The notes: a model not told the origin generated them from the letters alone. A DNA stretch of 64,000 bases from Planctomycetota bacterium (GCA_026004615.1 BPJM01000004.1:310001-374000), one strand, 5' to 3'. Positions 14,979 through 24,360 are shown, counted from the stretch's first letter. Translations and numbers: made by a program.

Positions 14979-16289
14979 CTACGTGCGATTGTATGCGCCC
15001 GCCGTCTCGTCCGCAAGCGGCTCGGCTCGCCCGCCTGCCGCGGCCGCTCCCGCCGCGCGCGCACCGCTCCCGCTGGCCTCCTGCTCCGGCTGCCACTGCG
15101 GGATCTCCAGCACGAAGCACGCCCCCCCGAGGGGAGAGGACGCCAGGCGCAGCTCGCCGCCGAAGCCGCGGGCGAGGTCACGCGACAGCGCTAGCCCCAG
15201 CCCGGTGCCCTCGCCCTCGCCCTTGGTGGTGAAGAACGGCTGGAAGATGTGCGCCCGCACCGGTTCCGGGATGCCGGGGCCGTCGTCGGCCACCTCGACC
15301 TCGAGCTTGCGTTCGCACGCGCGGGCGCGCACCCGGATGCATCCCGCGCCCCGATGTGCCGCCAGCGCCTGGCAGGCGTTCTTCAGCAGGTTGAGCAGGA
15401 TCTGCTGGACCTGGCTCGGATCCGCGCAGCCGAACGGCAGGCGCTCGGGGATCTCGGTCTCGAGCTGGATGCGCTGCCGCGACAGGTGGTAGTGCAACAG
15501 TTCGACCGACTGCGCCACCACCGCCGCCAGGTCGATCATCTCGCGCCGGCTGCTGGGCTCGCGCGCCAGCGAGAGCATGCTCTGGATGATGCGCACGGCG
15601 CGCCGGCCTTCCGCCTCGATCCGCTCCAGCTCCGGGCGCGGCAGGCCTTCGGCCTCGGGGTCGGACAGCAGCAACTGGCAGTAGCCGGTGATGCCGGTCA
15701 GGCAGTTGCCGACCTCGTGGCTGACGGCGGCGACCAGGTAGCCCAACGTGGCGAGCCGTTCGTTGCGCGCCGCCTGGTGCCGATACGCCTCCGCGCGGGC
15801 GCACGCGCCCGCCAGCTCCGCCCGCAGTGCCTCTGCGTGCCGGCGCTCGTCCGCGCGCGCCCGCAGCACCGCCTCGCACACCTCGGCCAGCCGGCCCGGC
15901 TCGAGCGGGCGGGCCAGCACCGCCAGCGCGCCCAGGCGGCGCGCGGTCTCGGCCGCCACCCGCTCGGCGGGCTCGGTGAGCGCCAGCACGGGCACATCCG
16001 CCTCGCGCGCCGCCCGCAGCACCGCCACCGCATCGGGCTCGTGCGGGCTGATCGGCAGCAGCAGCAGCGCGGGCGGTCGCGCGCGCACCGCCGCGGGCTC
16101 GAGCGGGCCCAGGCCGAGCTCGAGCCCGCGCGCGGCGAGCGCGGCCCGGCACGGCTCCAGCTCCTCGGCCGCCACGCCCAGCGCCAGCACGCGCTCGCGG
16201 CTCGCGGGCACGTCGCCCGGCGCCGGCTCGCCCGCCTCGGGCCGGGGCGCTTGCGCCTCGCTGGGGCTGAGCGCGGAGGAATCGGGCAT
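14979..16289 (-). CDS. Sensor histidine kinase with degenerate receiver-like N-terminus
   Basis: A 436-residue soluble histidine kinase. The N-terminal ~130 residues look like a receiver fold (VLALTEP, VLARPLEP) but lack the phospho-acceptor Asp and have Arg where receivers have Lys, so it is probably a pseudo-receiver. A coiled-coil-like linker leads to the H box SHEVGNCLTGITGY, N box NLLKNACQAL, G1 DDGPGIP, F box FFTTK and G2 GTGLGLAL. No membrane segment is seen. The ATG at 16289 has GAGGGG upstream. The cognate regulator is not adjacent; the sigma-54 activator at 61306 is too far to pair with confidence. Confidence 0.88.
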   Translation of the reverse strand: MPDSSALSPSEAQAPRPEAGEPAPGDVPASRERVLALGVAAEELEPCRAALAARGLELGLGPLEPAAVRARPPALLLLPISPHEPDAVAVLRAAREADVPVLALTEPAERVAAETARRLGALAVLARPLEPGRLAEVCEAVLRARADERRHAEALRAELAGACARAEAYRHQAARNERLATLGYLVAAVSHEVGNCLTGITGYCQLLLSDPEAEGLPRPELERIEAEGRRAVRIIQSMLSLAREPSSRREMIDLAAVVAQSVELLHYHLSRQRIQLETEIPERLPFGCADPSQVQQILLNLLKNACQALAAHRGAGCIRVRARACERKLEVEVADDGPGIPEPVRAHIFQPFFTTKGEGEGTGLGLALSRDLARGFGGELRLASSPLGGACFVLEIPQWQPEQEASGSGARAAGAAAAGGRAEPLADETAGAYNRT

Positions 16290-16569
16290 GGCTCGGCTCA
16301 CCCCTCGCCACCGAAGGGGGCGGCAACGCGGCCGCCCGTTGTGCATCCTACGTCATACGCCACCGCAACCCTGTGTCCACCCACGCGACTGCGCGCGAGC
16401 CCGGCGTTCCCCGCCGATCGTGCCGCCGGGATCGCCGCCGCCTGCGGCGTTGCCCCGGGGTGCGACCGGGCGGCAGCGGCGGGCGGCGGGCGAGGCCGCC
16501 TGAAGGCGGGCTCGCCCGGCGGCCGATACAAACTGCCGGAGGCAGGCCAGAGGGCGCGGAGGGCTCGAC
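16290..16569. other. Intergenic region between divergent genes, with hairpins
   Basis: 280 bases between the histidine kinase and the L,D-transpeptidase gene. It contains a near-perfect 15-base-pair hairpin (CGGGCGAGGCCGCCT, 16487-16501, against 16504-16518, one mismatch, two-base loop) and a small CTGCC-GGA-GGCAG hairpin (16533-16545) just before the ribosome binding site of the transpeptidase gene. No convincing -35/-10 pair was found. Confidence 0.5.
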
Positions 16570-17643
16570 ATGCGCGGCAAGCTCATCGGGATGCTGGTGC
16601 TCGCGGTCGCCGGGGGGACGCTCTATCTGCAACGGGCTGCCAACACCGGCGAGGAGCAGGGCGGCGGCACGCGCCTGCCGGCGTTGACGGTGCTGGAGGA
16701 GGGCGAGCGAGCGGCGAGCGCCGAGCGCGGGCAGCCCGGCGGCGGCGCGGCGGTGGCGGAGCAGGCGGGCCACGGCGAGGCCGCGTCTCGGATCGAGCCG
16801 GGGGCGGACACCGAGGCGCTGGCGCGCGCGGAGGCGGCGGGGCAGGAGCTCGAGGTCGCGATCGAGCTGCTGGCGCTGTGGCGCGCCGGGGCGGACACCC
16901 CGACGGGGCGCAGCGCGGCCGCGCGGCTGGTGGCGCTGGAGCGGGCGGCGCTGCAACGCGCCGCCGCGGCGCGCCCGCGCGATCCCGCCGCCGAGCGCGC
17001 CGCCCTCACCGTGGCCTACCTGGCCGCCACCGACGCCGCGCGGCGGGCCGCGCACCAGCGGCGGCTGGAGGAGCTGGCGGCCGCGGAGATCTTCTCGCGC
17101 CGCCCCTCGGCCGACTGCGAGATCTACGAGGTCGCCCCGGGCGACAGCCTGAGCCGCATCGCGAACCGCTTCCAGTTCCCGGTCGACGGCATCATGGCGG
17201 TCAACGGGCTAGGGCGCACATTGATCCGCGCCGGGCAGCGGCTCAAGATCCCGCGCGGGCCGTTCGCGGTGCTGGTGCTGCGGGACGACTACCGGCTGGT
17301 GGTGCTGCAGGCGGGCAAGCTGCTGCGCGTCTATGAGATCGGCATCGGGCGCGAGGGCTCGACCCCGCTCGGGCGGTTCGTGATCGCCGAGAAGGCCAAG
17401 AACCCCACCTGGTATGCGCCGGACGGGGTCTATCCCTACGGCCACCCCAAGAACATCCTCGGCACGCGCTGGCTCGGCTTCGAGGACACCGAGCTGTATT
17501 CCGGCTTCGGCATCCACGGCACGGCGAGTCCCGAGTCGATCGGGCGGGCGGAGTCCTCCGGTTGCATCCGGCTGCGCAACCCCGAGGTCGAGGAACTCTA
17601 CGGCCTGGTTCCGACCGGGACCCCGGTGCGCATCCTGCCCTAG
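16570..17643 (+). CDS. LysM-containing L,D-transpeptidase (YkuD)
   Basis: A periplasmic cell-wall enzyme that forms 3-3 crosslinks or attaches proteins to peptidoglycan. The 357-residue protein has an N-terminal hydrophobic signal/anchor (about 5-20), an Ala/Glu-rich helical stalk (30-165), a LysM domain (YEVAPGDSLSRIANRF ... INRAGQRLKIP-like, about 179-222) and a YkuD catalytic domain to the end. Catalytic residues are visible in HGTASPESIG (H316) and SSGCIRLRN (C332). The start has GGAGGG six bases upstream. It is preceded by a hairpin-rich leader that might affect its expression. Confidence 0.93.
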   Translation: MRGKLIGMLVLAVAGGTLYLQRAANTGEEQGGGTRLPALTVLEEGERAASAERGQPGGGAAVAEQAGHGEAASRIEPGADTEALARAEAAGQELEVAIELLALWRAGADTPTGRSAAARLVALERAALQRAAAARPRDPAAERAALTVAYLAATDAARRAAHQRRLEELAAAEIFSRRPSADCEIYEVAPGDSLSRIANRFQFPVDGIMAVNGLGRTLIRAGQRLKIPRGPFAVLVLRDDYRLVVLQAGKLLRVYEIGIGREGSTPLGRFVIAEKAKNPTWYAPDGVYPYGHPKNILGTRWLGFEDTELYSGFGIHGTASPESIGRAESSGCIRLRNPEVEELYGLVPTGTPVRILP

Positions 17644-17747
17644 CCCCGCGCCGGCCGCGCCCGCGTGGCCGAGCCGGGCCTGGCCAGCGCCGCCGGCGCG
17701 CTCGCTGGTGGTACGATGACCCGCGGAGGGGTGGCGGAGCGCACGCG

Positions 17748-18164
17748 ATGGCCGGGCGGCACCTGGTGCTGTTCGACGGCGAGTGCGTGCTGTGCAACGG
17801 GTTCGTGCAGTTCGTGCTCCCGCGCGATCCGCGGGGGCAGTTCGCCTTCGCGCCGCTAGGGGGCGAGACCGCCCGCCGGTTGCTCGAGCGCTGCGGGCGC
17901 GATCCCGAGCGGCTCGACACCGTGGTCGTGGTGCCGGAGTTCGCGCGCGGGGGCCGGCGGGCGCTGGTGCGCTCGGCGGCGGTGCTGTTCGTGCTCGAGC
18001 GGCTCGGCGGGCCGTGGCGGCTGGTGCGCCTGGGGCGCTGGCTGCCGGCGCCGCTGCTGGACCGCGCCTACGATCTGCTCGCCCGCTGGCGCTATCGGCT
18101 GTTCGGGCGGCGCCAGTGTGCGCTGCCGCGGCCCGAGTACCGCGAGCGCTTCCTCGATGGGTGA
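17748..18164 (+). CDS. DCC-family thiol-disulfide oxidoreductase-like protein (DUF393)
   Basis: A 138-residue protein with the DCC signature FDGECVLCNGFVQFV at the N-terminus (C13/C16 form the CxxC) and the conserved basic C-terminus YRLFGRR. The family has a thioredoxin-like fold, and its substrates are generally unknown. The ATG at 17748 has GGAG about eight bases upstream. A TACGAT -10-like hexamer lies at 17712-17717 without a good -35. It is co-oriented with the transpeptidase gene, 100 bases away. Confidence 0.85.
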   Translation: MAGRHLVLFDGECVLCNGFVQFVLPRDPRGQFAFAPLGGETARRLLERCGRDPERLDTVVVVPEFARGGRRALVRSAAVLFVLERLGGPWRLVRLGRWLPAPLLDRAYDLLARWRYRLFGRRQCALPRPEYRERFLDG

Positions 18165-18234
18165 GCCCCCGCTTGCGCGGCCGCGGCCCCGCGGCCATGA
18201 TCCAGCAAGCGCAACGCGACCGGAGCCAGCGCAC

Positions 18235-18357
18235 ATGGCCTTCGCCCTGCAGGGTGCACTGCCCGGTATCCAGGCGGACGCGCAGCTGTGGCCGCTGTTG
18301 CTCGGCGCCGCGGTGCTGGCGCTGGGGCTGTGGGTGCTGATCCGCCGGCCGGGCTGA
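18235..18357 (+). CDS. Small single-pass membrane protein (40 aa)
   Basis: A short open frame starting at an ATG with GGAG nine bases upstream. After a polar N-terminus (MAFALQGALPGIQADAQ) there is one clear transmembrane helix (LWPLLLGAAVLALGLWVL) and a positively charged tail IRRPG. The composition is that of many real bacterial micro-membrane proteins, but no family is recognised and high GC makes chance hydrophobic frames common. It lies 70 bases after the DCC gene. Confidence 0.45.
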   Translation: MAFALQGALPGIQADAQLWPLLLGAAVLALGLWVLIRRPG

Positions 18358-18486
18358 CCGAGCTGCTGAGCCGCGCCGGCGGCGCGGCCCAACGGCCCCG
18401 GCCCCCCGGGTGTCCGCGCACACGGCCTGCGGCCAACGCGCGCGGTGGGGGTGATCCGCCCGCGTCGCGAGCCGGCCGCGGGCGCG

Positions 18487-19119
18487 TCATGGCTTGGCGG
18501 TGCTGGCCGCGAACAACAGCTGTGCTGCGTAATACAGCGGCAGTCCCCACAGCCGGTTGGCGATGCCCGGGGCGACGAAGCGCTCGCGCGCCACGGCCAG
18601 ATCCGAGATCCAGAACAGCGCCGCCGCCACCGGCAGGCGCAGCTCGGGCACCGCGCCGTGGCTGCCGAGCGCGAGCGCGCCCATGAGCGAGATCGCCCCC
18701 AGGTAAGCGAGCACCGCCGCGCGCAGCGGCGGCGGCAGGTGGGGGAGCAACCAGCGCGCGAGCGGCAGCGCGGCGGCGCCCGCCGCCGCGGCGCCGGCTG
18801 CTGCCCAGCCCGGCGCGAGCCCGCGCACCGCGAACGCCGCGGCATAGACCAGGTGCGCGAACGAGAACGCGGCCAGCCCGAGCGCGAAGGAGCGCCGGCT
18901 GCGGCCGAGCAGCGCCGCATCGCCGAGCCAGCACAGCACGAGCGCCACCAGGACCAGGCGCCCGTAGCTGCTCGCCGGCGCGCCGGCGGCGAGCGCCGCC
19001 CCGAGCACCCCCGAGGAGGCGAGCAGCTTCGCGCCCGCCCGCACCAGCCGCCAGCCCAGGGTCTCGGCGCCCAGTGCCGCTGCGACCGCGGCGGCGATGG
19101 CGATCGTCCAGCCGCTCAT
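18487..19119 (-). CDS. YhhN family membrane protein (lysoplasmalogenase-like)
   Basis: A 210-residue protein of about eight hydrophobic helices. Family landmarks are LVALVLCWLGDAALL and, near the C-terminus, FWISDLAVARERFV followed by LYYAAQLLFA. Characterised YhhN homologues hydrolyse the vinyl-ether bond of lysoplasmalogens, although many bacterial members are untested. Its start codon overlaps the stop of the M16 peptidase gene (ATGA), so translation is probably coupled to it. Confidence 0.82.
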   Translation of the reverse strand: MSGWTIAIAAAVAAALGAETLGWRLVRAGAKLLASSGVLGAALAAGAPASSYGRLVLVALVLCWLGDAALLGRSRRSFALGLAAFSFAHLVYAAAFAVRGLAPGWAAAGAAAAGAAALPLARWLLPHLPPPLRAAVLAYLGAISLMGALALGSHGAVPELRLPVAAALFWISDLAVARERFVAPGIANRLWGLPLYYAAQLLFAASTAKP

Positions 19120-22100
19120 CGCCGGTCCCGCTGGCGGAGGGGCGGGCGCCGGGCCGGGGCGCCGCCGCCCGCCGCCGGGCAGCAGGCCGGCGGCGCGGCG
19201 CCGTCCTGCTCCAGCGCTGGCTCACCCCGCGCCGCCCGCCGCCGCAGCTCGCCCAGCTCGGCCAGGCGCGCGCCCGTGTCGGGGTCGGCCGCCAGCAGCC
19301 GCGGCGCCGGACCGAGCGCCACCACCTGGAGCCGCTCGGGCGCGAGGTAGCGGGCCGCCGCCTCGCGCACCTGCTCGGGGCCGAGCGCGCGCACCGCCTC
19401 GAGGTGGCGCTCGTACAGATCGGGCGGGCCGTTCGCCAGCAGCAGTTCGGCGAGCGCCAGCGCCCGGCCGCGCGGCGTGGCGAACCGCTCGGCGGCATGC
19501 TCGAGCAGCACCCGCTGCGCGCGCTCCAGCTCCGCGGCGGCGGGCGGCTCGGTGCGCAGGCGGGCGATCTCCTCGGCGCAGATGTGCGCGGCGCGCGCCA
19601 GCCGCTCCGGCTCGCACTGCACGTACACCCCCAGCAGTCCCGGCAGCCCGAGCCGCGGTACGAAGTAGCCGCCGGCCCCGTACGCCAGCCCCTCGTCGGC
19701 GCGCACCCGCGCCGTGATGCGGCTGCACAGGCTCTCGCCGCCCAGCACCTGCTCCAGCACCGCGAGCACCGGCACGTCCGGGTGCAGCCGGTCCACGGCC
19801 AGGGCCGCCATCTCCAGCGCCGTCTGCTCTCCGGGGTGATCGAGCAGCCACACCACGCCGCCCCTGGCCGGCTGCGCGGCAGGCGGCGGCGCGGGCGGCG
19901 GCGCGGCAGGCAGTTCGCCCAGCGGCGCCAGCAGCCGCTCCAGGCAGGCGGCGAGCCGCTCGGGCTCGAAGTCGCCGCTGGCCGCCACGACCATGCGCTC
20001 TGCCTGGAGCAGCTGGCGGTGGTGGGCGCGCAGCTCCGGCTCGCCGATGGCGCGCAGGCCCGACTCCTCCATCTGCCAGGCCGCGGGGTGCGCCGGACCG
20101 TAGCAGAGCCGGCGCACCATCAGCCCCAGCGCGCGTTCGGGATCGTCGTCGCGGTGGCGCACCTCCAGCACCAGCTCCTCGCGGGCGCGCACCAGCCGCT
20201 CGGGCGCGAAACGGGGGCGGAGCAGCATCTCGGCCAGCAGCTCGAGCGCCGGCTCGGTCTGGGGGGCCAGGGCCCACAGCTCCAGGCGCGTTCCCTCCAG
20301 CCCCGCCTCCGCCTCCAACGAGGCGCCGAGTTCCGCCACCCGTTCGTCGAAGCGCGCGGGGGCGAGCGCGCCTGCGCCTCCGCTTCGCAACAGCAGCGCG
20401 CAGAGCTGCGCCAGGCCGCGGCGCTCGCGCGGCACCCCGAGCTCGCCGCCCCGGATGAGGATCTCCACGTGCACGGCGGGCAGCGTCCGGTCCGGCACCA
20501 GCACCGCGCGCAGCCGCCCGCCGAGCAGGTCCACCAGGTGCTCGGCGAGCCGCGGCGGGCGGGGCTGGGGTGCCACCGGGGCGAGCAGGCCGAGGGCACG
20601 CGGGTGGGCGCGGTCCGGCGGCCGGGCGGGGGCCAGGGGCCGCGGTCCTGGCTGGTCGTCGGCCCGCTGCGCGGAAAGGGGGCAGCTGCCGGGGGCGGTC
20701 GCCCGCCCACCGGCTGGCGGCGGCGCGCCGGCAGCGCTGCCGGGGCGCACCGCCGCTCGAGCGCGCGGTCCGCGCCGGCGGCGGCCGGCTTCGCGGTGCT
20801 CGAGCAGGCCGGCGGTGCGGCGGGCCGCGGCGAGCAATCCGGCGGCCGTCTCGCACAACGCCTCGGGATCGATCGCAGCCCAGCGCTCGGGCAGCGCCCG
20901 CAGGCCGGCGGCGCCCTCGCCGAAGGCGCTCCACCAAGCGAGCCGCTCGGCGAGCTGGCCCTCGTCCTCGAGCGCCTCGAGCAGTCCCGCCAGCAGCAGC
21001 CGGCGCGCGCGCTCCAGCTCCGCGGCGGCTACCGCGTGCTCGGCGAGGCGTTCGAGTTCGACCCGCAGCGCCCCGAGCAGCTGCGCCGGCGCCACACCCG
21101 CGCGGGGCACGGCCTCCAGCTCGAGCACGCCCTCGCGCACGCACGGCTCGTAGTGCGCGGAGGCCTCCAGCGCCAGGGCTTGCTGTTCGACCAGGGCCCG
21201 CACCAGCCGGCCGTGCGCGCCCTCCAGCAGTGCCGCCAGGAGTTCGGCGGCGGCCGCCTGGGGTGCGCCGAAGGCGGGGGCGGCCACCAGCAGGCTCGCC
21301 CGCGGGCGAGCTGGCAACGCCATGCGCACCTGCCGCCAGCTGCGCTCGCCCCCGCCAGGCGGCGCGAAGACAGGCGCTGGCGCGGGGGCCGCACGGGGCG
21401 GCAGCGCCCCGAAGTACCGCTCGGCGAGCGCCAGCGCGCGCTCGGGGTCCAGCTCCCCGGCCAGCGCCAGCACGGCGTTGTCCGGGCCGTAGTGCGCGGC
21501 GAAGAAGCGCTGGCAGGCCGCGGCGCCGAGCTGCTCCAGGTCGCGCACCCGTCCGGTGACGGGCCAGCGGTAGGGCGTGCCGCGGTAGTGCACGCGCTGC
21601 AGCCGCTCGGCGTAGCGCGCCTCGGGGCGGCGTCGCTCCAGCCGCCGCTCCTCGATCACGATCTCGCGCTCGGTGTCCAGCTCGCGGAACACCGGCGCCG
21701 CCATGCGATCGGACTCCAGCCAGCAGAACAGCTCCAGGCGTTCGGCCGGCAGGCTGACCGTGTAGACGGTGGCGTCCTCGCACGTATACGCGTTGAGCCC
21801 GGTGGCGCCCGCTTCCAGGTACAGCTCCCACAGCTCGTCGCGCACCAGGTTGCGCCGTTCCTGCTCGCGCAGTGCGCGCTGGCGGGCGAGCAGCCGGCGC
21901 CGCGCGGCGGCGGCGCGCTGGTCGGCGGGGGCGCGGCGCGCGCTGGCAGCGAGTGCGGTCCGCACCGCCTCCAGCTGCTGCTGCAGCGTCCGGTCGAGCT
22001 CCGGGTCGATCACCCCGATGCGCTCGGTCCCCTTGAACATGAGGTGCTCGAGCAGGTGCGCGATGCCGATCGAGCCCGGTTGCTCGTCCGCCGAGCCGAC

Positions 22101-22250
22101 GCGGTAGAGCAGCCGGCACGCCACCCGGCCGCTGCCCGGCCGCTGCGCGACGATGAGCCGCAGGCCGTTGGCGAGCCGGTGCTCGACGAGCGGCAACCGG
22201 GCCAGCGCGCGTGCGACGACCTCGCTGCTGCGGGAGCGATCGTGCCCCAC
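19116..22250 (-). CDS. M16 (insulinase/pitrilysin) metallopeptidase, two-module form
   Basis: A 1044-residue protein made of two M16 modules. The first has the inverted zinc motif HLLEH (about residue 65) and the downstream glutamates (TEREIVIEERR); the second (from about 560) lacks HxxEH and is the usual inactive half forming the clamshell. The halves are joined by an Arg/Pro/Ala-rich linker (about 480-545). No signal peptide is visible, so cytoplasmic action is likely unless export is non-classical. The GTG start at 22250 is fixed by AAGGAG seven bases upstream. Overlap with the yhhN-like gene indicates an operon. Confidence 0.9.
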   Translation of the reverse strand: MGHDRSRSSEVVARALARLPLVEHRLANGLRLIVAQRPGSGRVACRLLYRVGSADEQPGSIGIAHLLEHLMFKGTERIGVIDPELDRTLQQQLEAVRTALAASARRAPADQRAAAARRRLLARQRALREQERRNLVRDELWELYLEAGATGLNAYTCEDATVYTVSLPAERLELFCWLESDRMAAPVFRELDTEREIVIEERRLERRRPEARYAERLQRVHYRGTPYRWPVTGRVRDLEQLGAAACQRFFAAHYGPDNAVLALAGELDPERALALAERYFGALPPRAAPAPAPVFAPPGGGERSWRQVRMALPARPRASLLVAAPAFGAPQAAAAELLAALLEGAHGRLVRALVEQQALALEASAHYEPCVREGVLELEAVPRAGVAPAQLLGALRVELERLAEHAVAAAELERARRLLLAGLLEALEDEGQLAERLAWWSAFGEGAAGLRALPERWAAIDPEALCETAAGLLAAARRTAGLLEHREAGRRRRGPRARAAVRPGSAAGAPPPAGGRATAPGSCPLSAQRADDQPGPRPLAPARPPDRAHPRALGLLAPVAPQPRPPRLAEHLVDLLGGRLRAVLVPDRTLPAVHVEILIRGGELGVPRERRGLAQLCALLLRSGGAGALAPARFDERVAELGASLEAEAGLEGTRLELWALAPQTEPALELLAEMLLRPRFAPERLVRAREELVLEVRHRDDDPERALGLMVRRLCYGPAHPAAWQMEESGLRAIGEPELRAHHRQLLQAERMVVAASGDFEPERLAACLERLLAPLGELPAAPPPAPPPAAQPARGGVVWLLDHPGEQTALEMAALAVDRLHPDVPVLAVLEQVLGGESLCSRITARVRADEGLAYGAGGYFVPRLGLPGLLGVYVQCEPERLARAAHICAEEIARLRTEPPAAAELERAQRVLLEHAAERFATPRGRALALAELLLANGPPDLYERHLEAVRALGPEQVREAAARYLAPERLQVVALGPAPRLLAADPDTGARLAELGELRRRAARGEPALEQDGAAPPACCPAAGGGAPARRPPLRQRDRR

Positions 22251-22389
22251 CTCTGCTCTCCTTCCCTCCGCCCGCCCGCCAGGGCAGCAATCGTATCAGC
22301 TCGAGGCCCGGGCGGGCACGTGCGCGGTGGGTGGCGGCGCCGGCGGACGCCGCAGGACGTAGGGGCGCAACGGCTCGCACCAGGCGGGG

Positions 22390-22419
22390 TTGAGGGGCCG
22401 GCCGCGGGACGGGTAGAGT
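22390..22419 (+). promoter_or_regulatory. Sigma-70-like promoter for korAB
   Basis: TTGAGG (22390-22395), an 18-base spacer and TAGAGT (22414-22419), about 55 bases before the ATG of the oxidoreductase alpha subunit, in the region shared with the divergent M16 gene. Confidence 0.5.
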
Positions 22420-22473
22420 AAGGAGCGGCAGCCGCCCCGGCCGGGCGCGGTGCCACCCGCAGGCGGAGCCCCG

Positions 22474-24360
22474 ATGACGACGAGCACGAGCCCGGGCGCC
22501 TCCTCCTCGCGCGGCGAGCGCACACCGCTGGTGAGCGCGGTCGTGCGCTTCGCGGGGGATTCGGGCGACGGCATGCAGCTGACCGGCAGCCAGTTCGCGC
22601 ACGAGGTGGCGTGGGCGGGCAACGATCTGGCGACCCTGCCCACCTTCCCCGCCGAGATCCGCGCGCCGGCGGGCACGCTCTACGGCGTCTCCTCGTTCCA
22701 GATCCAGTTCGGCAGCGTGCGCGTGCTGACGCCCGGCGACCGGCTCGATGCGCTGGTCGCCATGAACCCGGCGGCGCTCAAGGTGCACCTGGGCGATCTC
22801 GAGCCGGGGGGGCTGTTGATCGTCAACCGCAACGCCTTCGACCAGCGCAACCTGGCCAGGGCGGGCTACCGGGACAACCCGCTGGAGGATCCGGCGCTGG
22901 CGGAGCGCTACCGGCTGCACGCGATCGAGGTCTCGCGGCTCACCCACGAGGCGGTGGCGGGGCTGGGGCTCGGGCACAAGGATGCCGAGCGGTGCAAGAA
23001 CTTCTTCTGTCTCGGGCTGGTGAGCTGGGTATACGGCCGGCCGATCGAACCGACGATCGAGTGGCTGCAGCGCCGCTTTGCCCGCGAGCCGGCGCTGCTG
23101 GAGGCGAACCGGCGGGCGTTGCTCGCCGGGCACGCCTTCGCGGAGACCGCCGAGATCTTCGGCGAGGCCTACCGCGTCGAGCCGGCGGTGCTGCCGCCGG
23201 GGACCTACCGGCGCATCTCGGGCAACCAGGCGCTGGCGCTGGGGCTGGTGACGGCGGCGGTGCGGGCGGGACGGCCGCTATTGTACGGATCGTACCCGAT
23301 CACGCCGGCGAGCGACATCCTGCACGAGATGGCGCGCCACCGCAATTTCGGCGTCCGGCCGTTTCAGGCCGAGGACGAGATCGCCGCCATGGGGGCGGCG
23401 ATCGGCGCTGCCTTCGGCGGGGCGATCGGGGTGTGCGGGACCAGCGGCCCCGGACTGGCGCTCAAGGCCGAGGGGCTGGGCCTGGCGGTGATGGCGGAAC
23501 TGCCGGTGGTCGTGATCGACGTGCAGCGCGGCGGGCCATCCACGGGGCTGCCGACCCGCACCGAGCAGGCGGACCTGTTGCAGGCGCTGTATGGCCGCAA
23601 CAGCGAGGCGCCGCTGATCGTGCTCGCGCCGGCGACCCCGGGCGAGTGCTTCCAGATGGCGTACGAGGCGGTGCGGCTCGCGCTCAAGTACATGGTGCCG
23701 GCGATCCTGCTGTCCGACGGCTATCTCGCCAACGGCTCGGAGCCGTGGCGGATCCCCGATCCCGAGGAGCTGCCACCCATCGAGGTGCAGCAGCCGCCGG
23801 CCGCCGCCGCGGGTCGCTTCGCCCCGTATGCGCGCGATGAGCGGACGCTGGCGCGGCCGTGGGCCGTGCCGGGCATGCCGGGGCTGGAGCACCGGATCGG
23901 CGGGCTGGAGAAGGAGCACATCTCCGGCAACGTCAGCTACGACCCGGACAACCACGATCTCATGGTGCGGCTGCGCGAGGAGAAGGTCCGGCGGGCGGCC
24001 GCGGAGATCCCCCCGCTGGAGGTCCAGGGCGAGGACGCGGGGCAGCTGCTGGTGGTCGGGTGGGGATCGACCTACGGCGCGATCCGGGTCGCGGTCGAGC
24101 GGGTGCGGGCGCGCGGGCGGGCGGTCTCGGCGGTGCACCTGCGGTACCTCAACCCGCTGCCGCCGGATCTGGGGCCGCTGCTGGGCCGGTTCCGCCGGGT
24201 GCTGGTCCCGGAGATCAACCGCGGCCAGCTCCGGCGCGTGCTGCGCGCGGAGTTCGGCTGCGACGCGGTGGGCTTCCACCGCGTGCGCGGCATGCCGCTC
24301 GCCGTGGGGGAGATCGAGCAGGCGATCGAGGCGCTGCTGGACGGGGAGGCTGGGGCGTGA
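22474..24360 (+). CDS. korA: 2-oxoacid:acceptor oxidoreductase, fused gamma-alpha subunit
   Basis: A 628-residue subunit of a thiamine-dependent 2-oxoacid:ferredoxin oxidoreductase, most like the 2-oxoglutarate type (KorA). The N-terminal gamma domain (about 15-190) begins RFAGDSGDGMQLTGSQFA. The alpha/pyrimidine-binding domain includes YPITPASDILHEMA, QAEDEIAAMGAAIGAAFGG and TSGPGLALKAEGLG, and the C-terminal domain contains GWGSTYGAIRVAVERV. It oxidatively decarboxylates 2-oxoacids to acyl-CoA with ferredoxin reduction (or the reverse). The ATG at 22474 has GGAG upstream and is preferred over the in-frame GTG at 22450. Its stop overlaps the korB start. Confidence 0.93.
   Translation: MTTSTSPGASSSRGERTPLVSAVVRFAGDSGDGMQLTGSQFAHEVAWAGNDLATLPTFPAEIRAPAGTLYGVSSFQIQFGSVRVLTPGDRLDALVAMNPAALKVHLGDLEPGGLLIVNRNAFDQRNLARAGYRDNPLEDPALAERYRLHAIEVSRLTHEAVAGLGLGHKDAERCKNFFCLGLVSWVYGRPIEPTIEWLQRRFAREPALLEANRRALLAGHAFAETAEIFGEAYRVEPAVLPPGTYRRISGNQALALGLVTAAVRAGRPLLYGSYPITPASDILHEMARHRNFGVRPFQAEDEIAAMGAAIGAAFGGAIGVCGTSGPGLALKAEGLGLAVMAELPVVVIDVQRGGPSTGLPTRTEQADLLQALYGRNSEAPLIVLAPATPGECFQMAYEAVRLALKYMVPAILLSDGYLANGSEPWRIPDPEELPPIEVQQPPAAAAGRFAPYARDERTLARPWAVPGMPGLEHRIGGLEKEHISGNVSYDPDNHDLMVRLREEKVRRAAAEIPPLEVQGEDAGQLLVVGWGSTYGAIRVAVERVRARGRAVSAVHLRYLNPLPPDLGPLLGRFRRVLVPEINRGQLRRVLRAEFGCDAVGFHRVRGMPLAVGEIEQAIEALLDGEAGA

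Noticed and set aside
19074..23133. Very long open frames on both strands overlapping the M16 and korA genes (over 1000 codons each)
   Set aside because: They are out-of-frame readings of GC-rich coding DNA, with Arg/Ala/Gly/Pro-biased composition and no motifs; the M16 and KorA frames carry complete family signatures.
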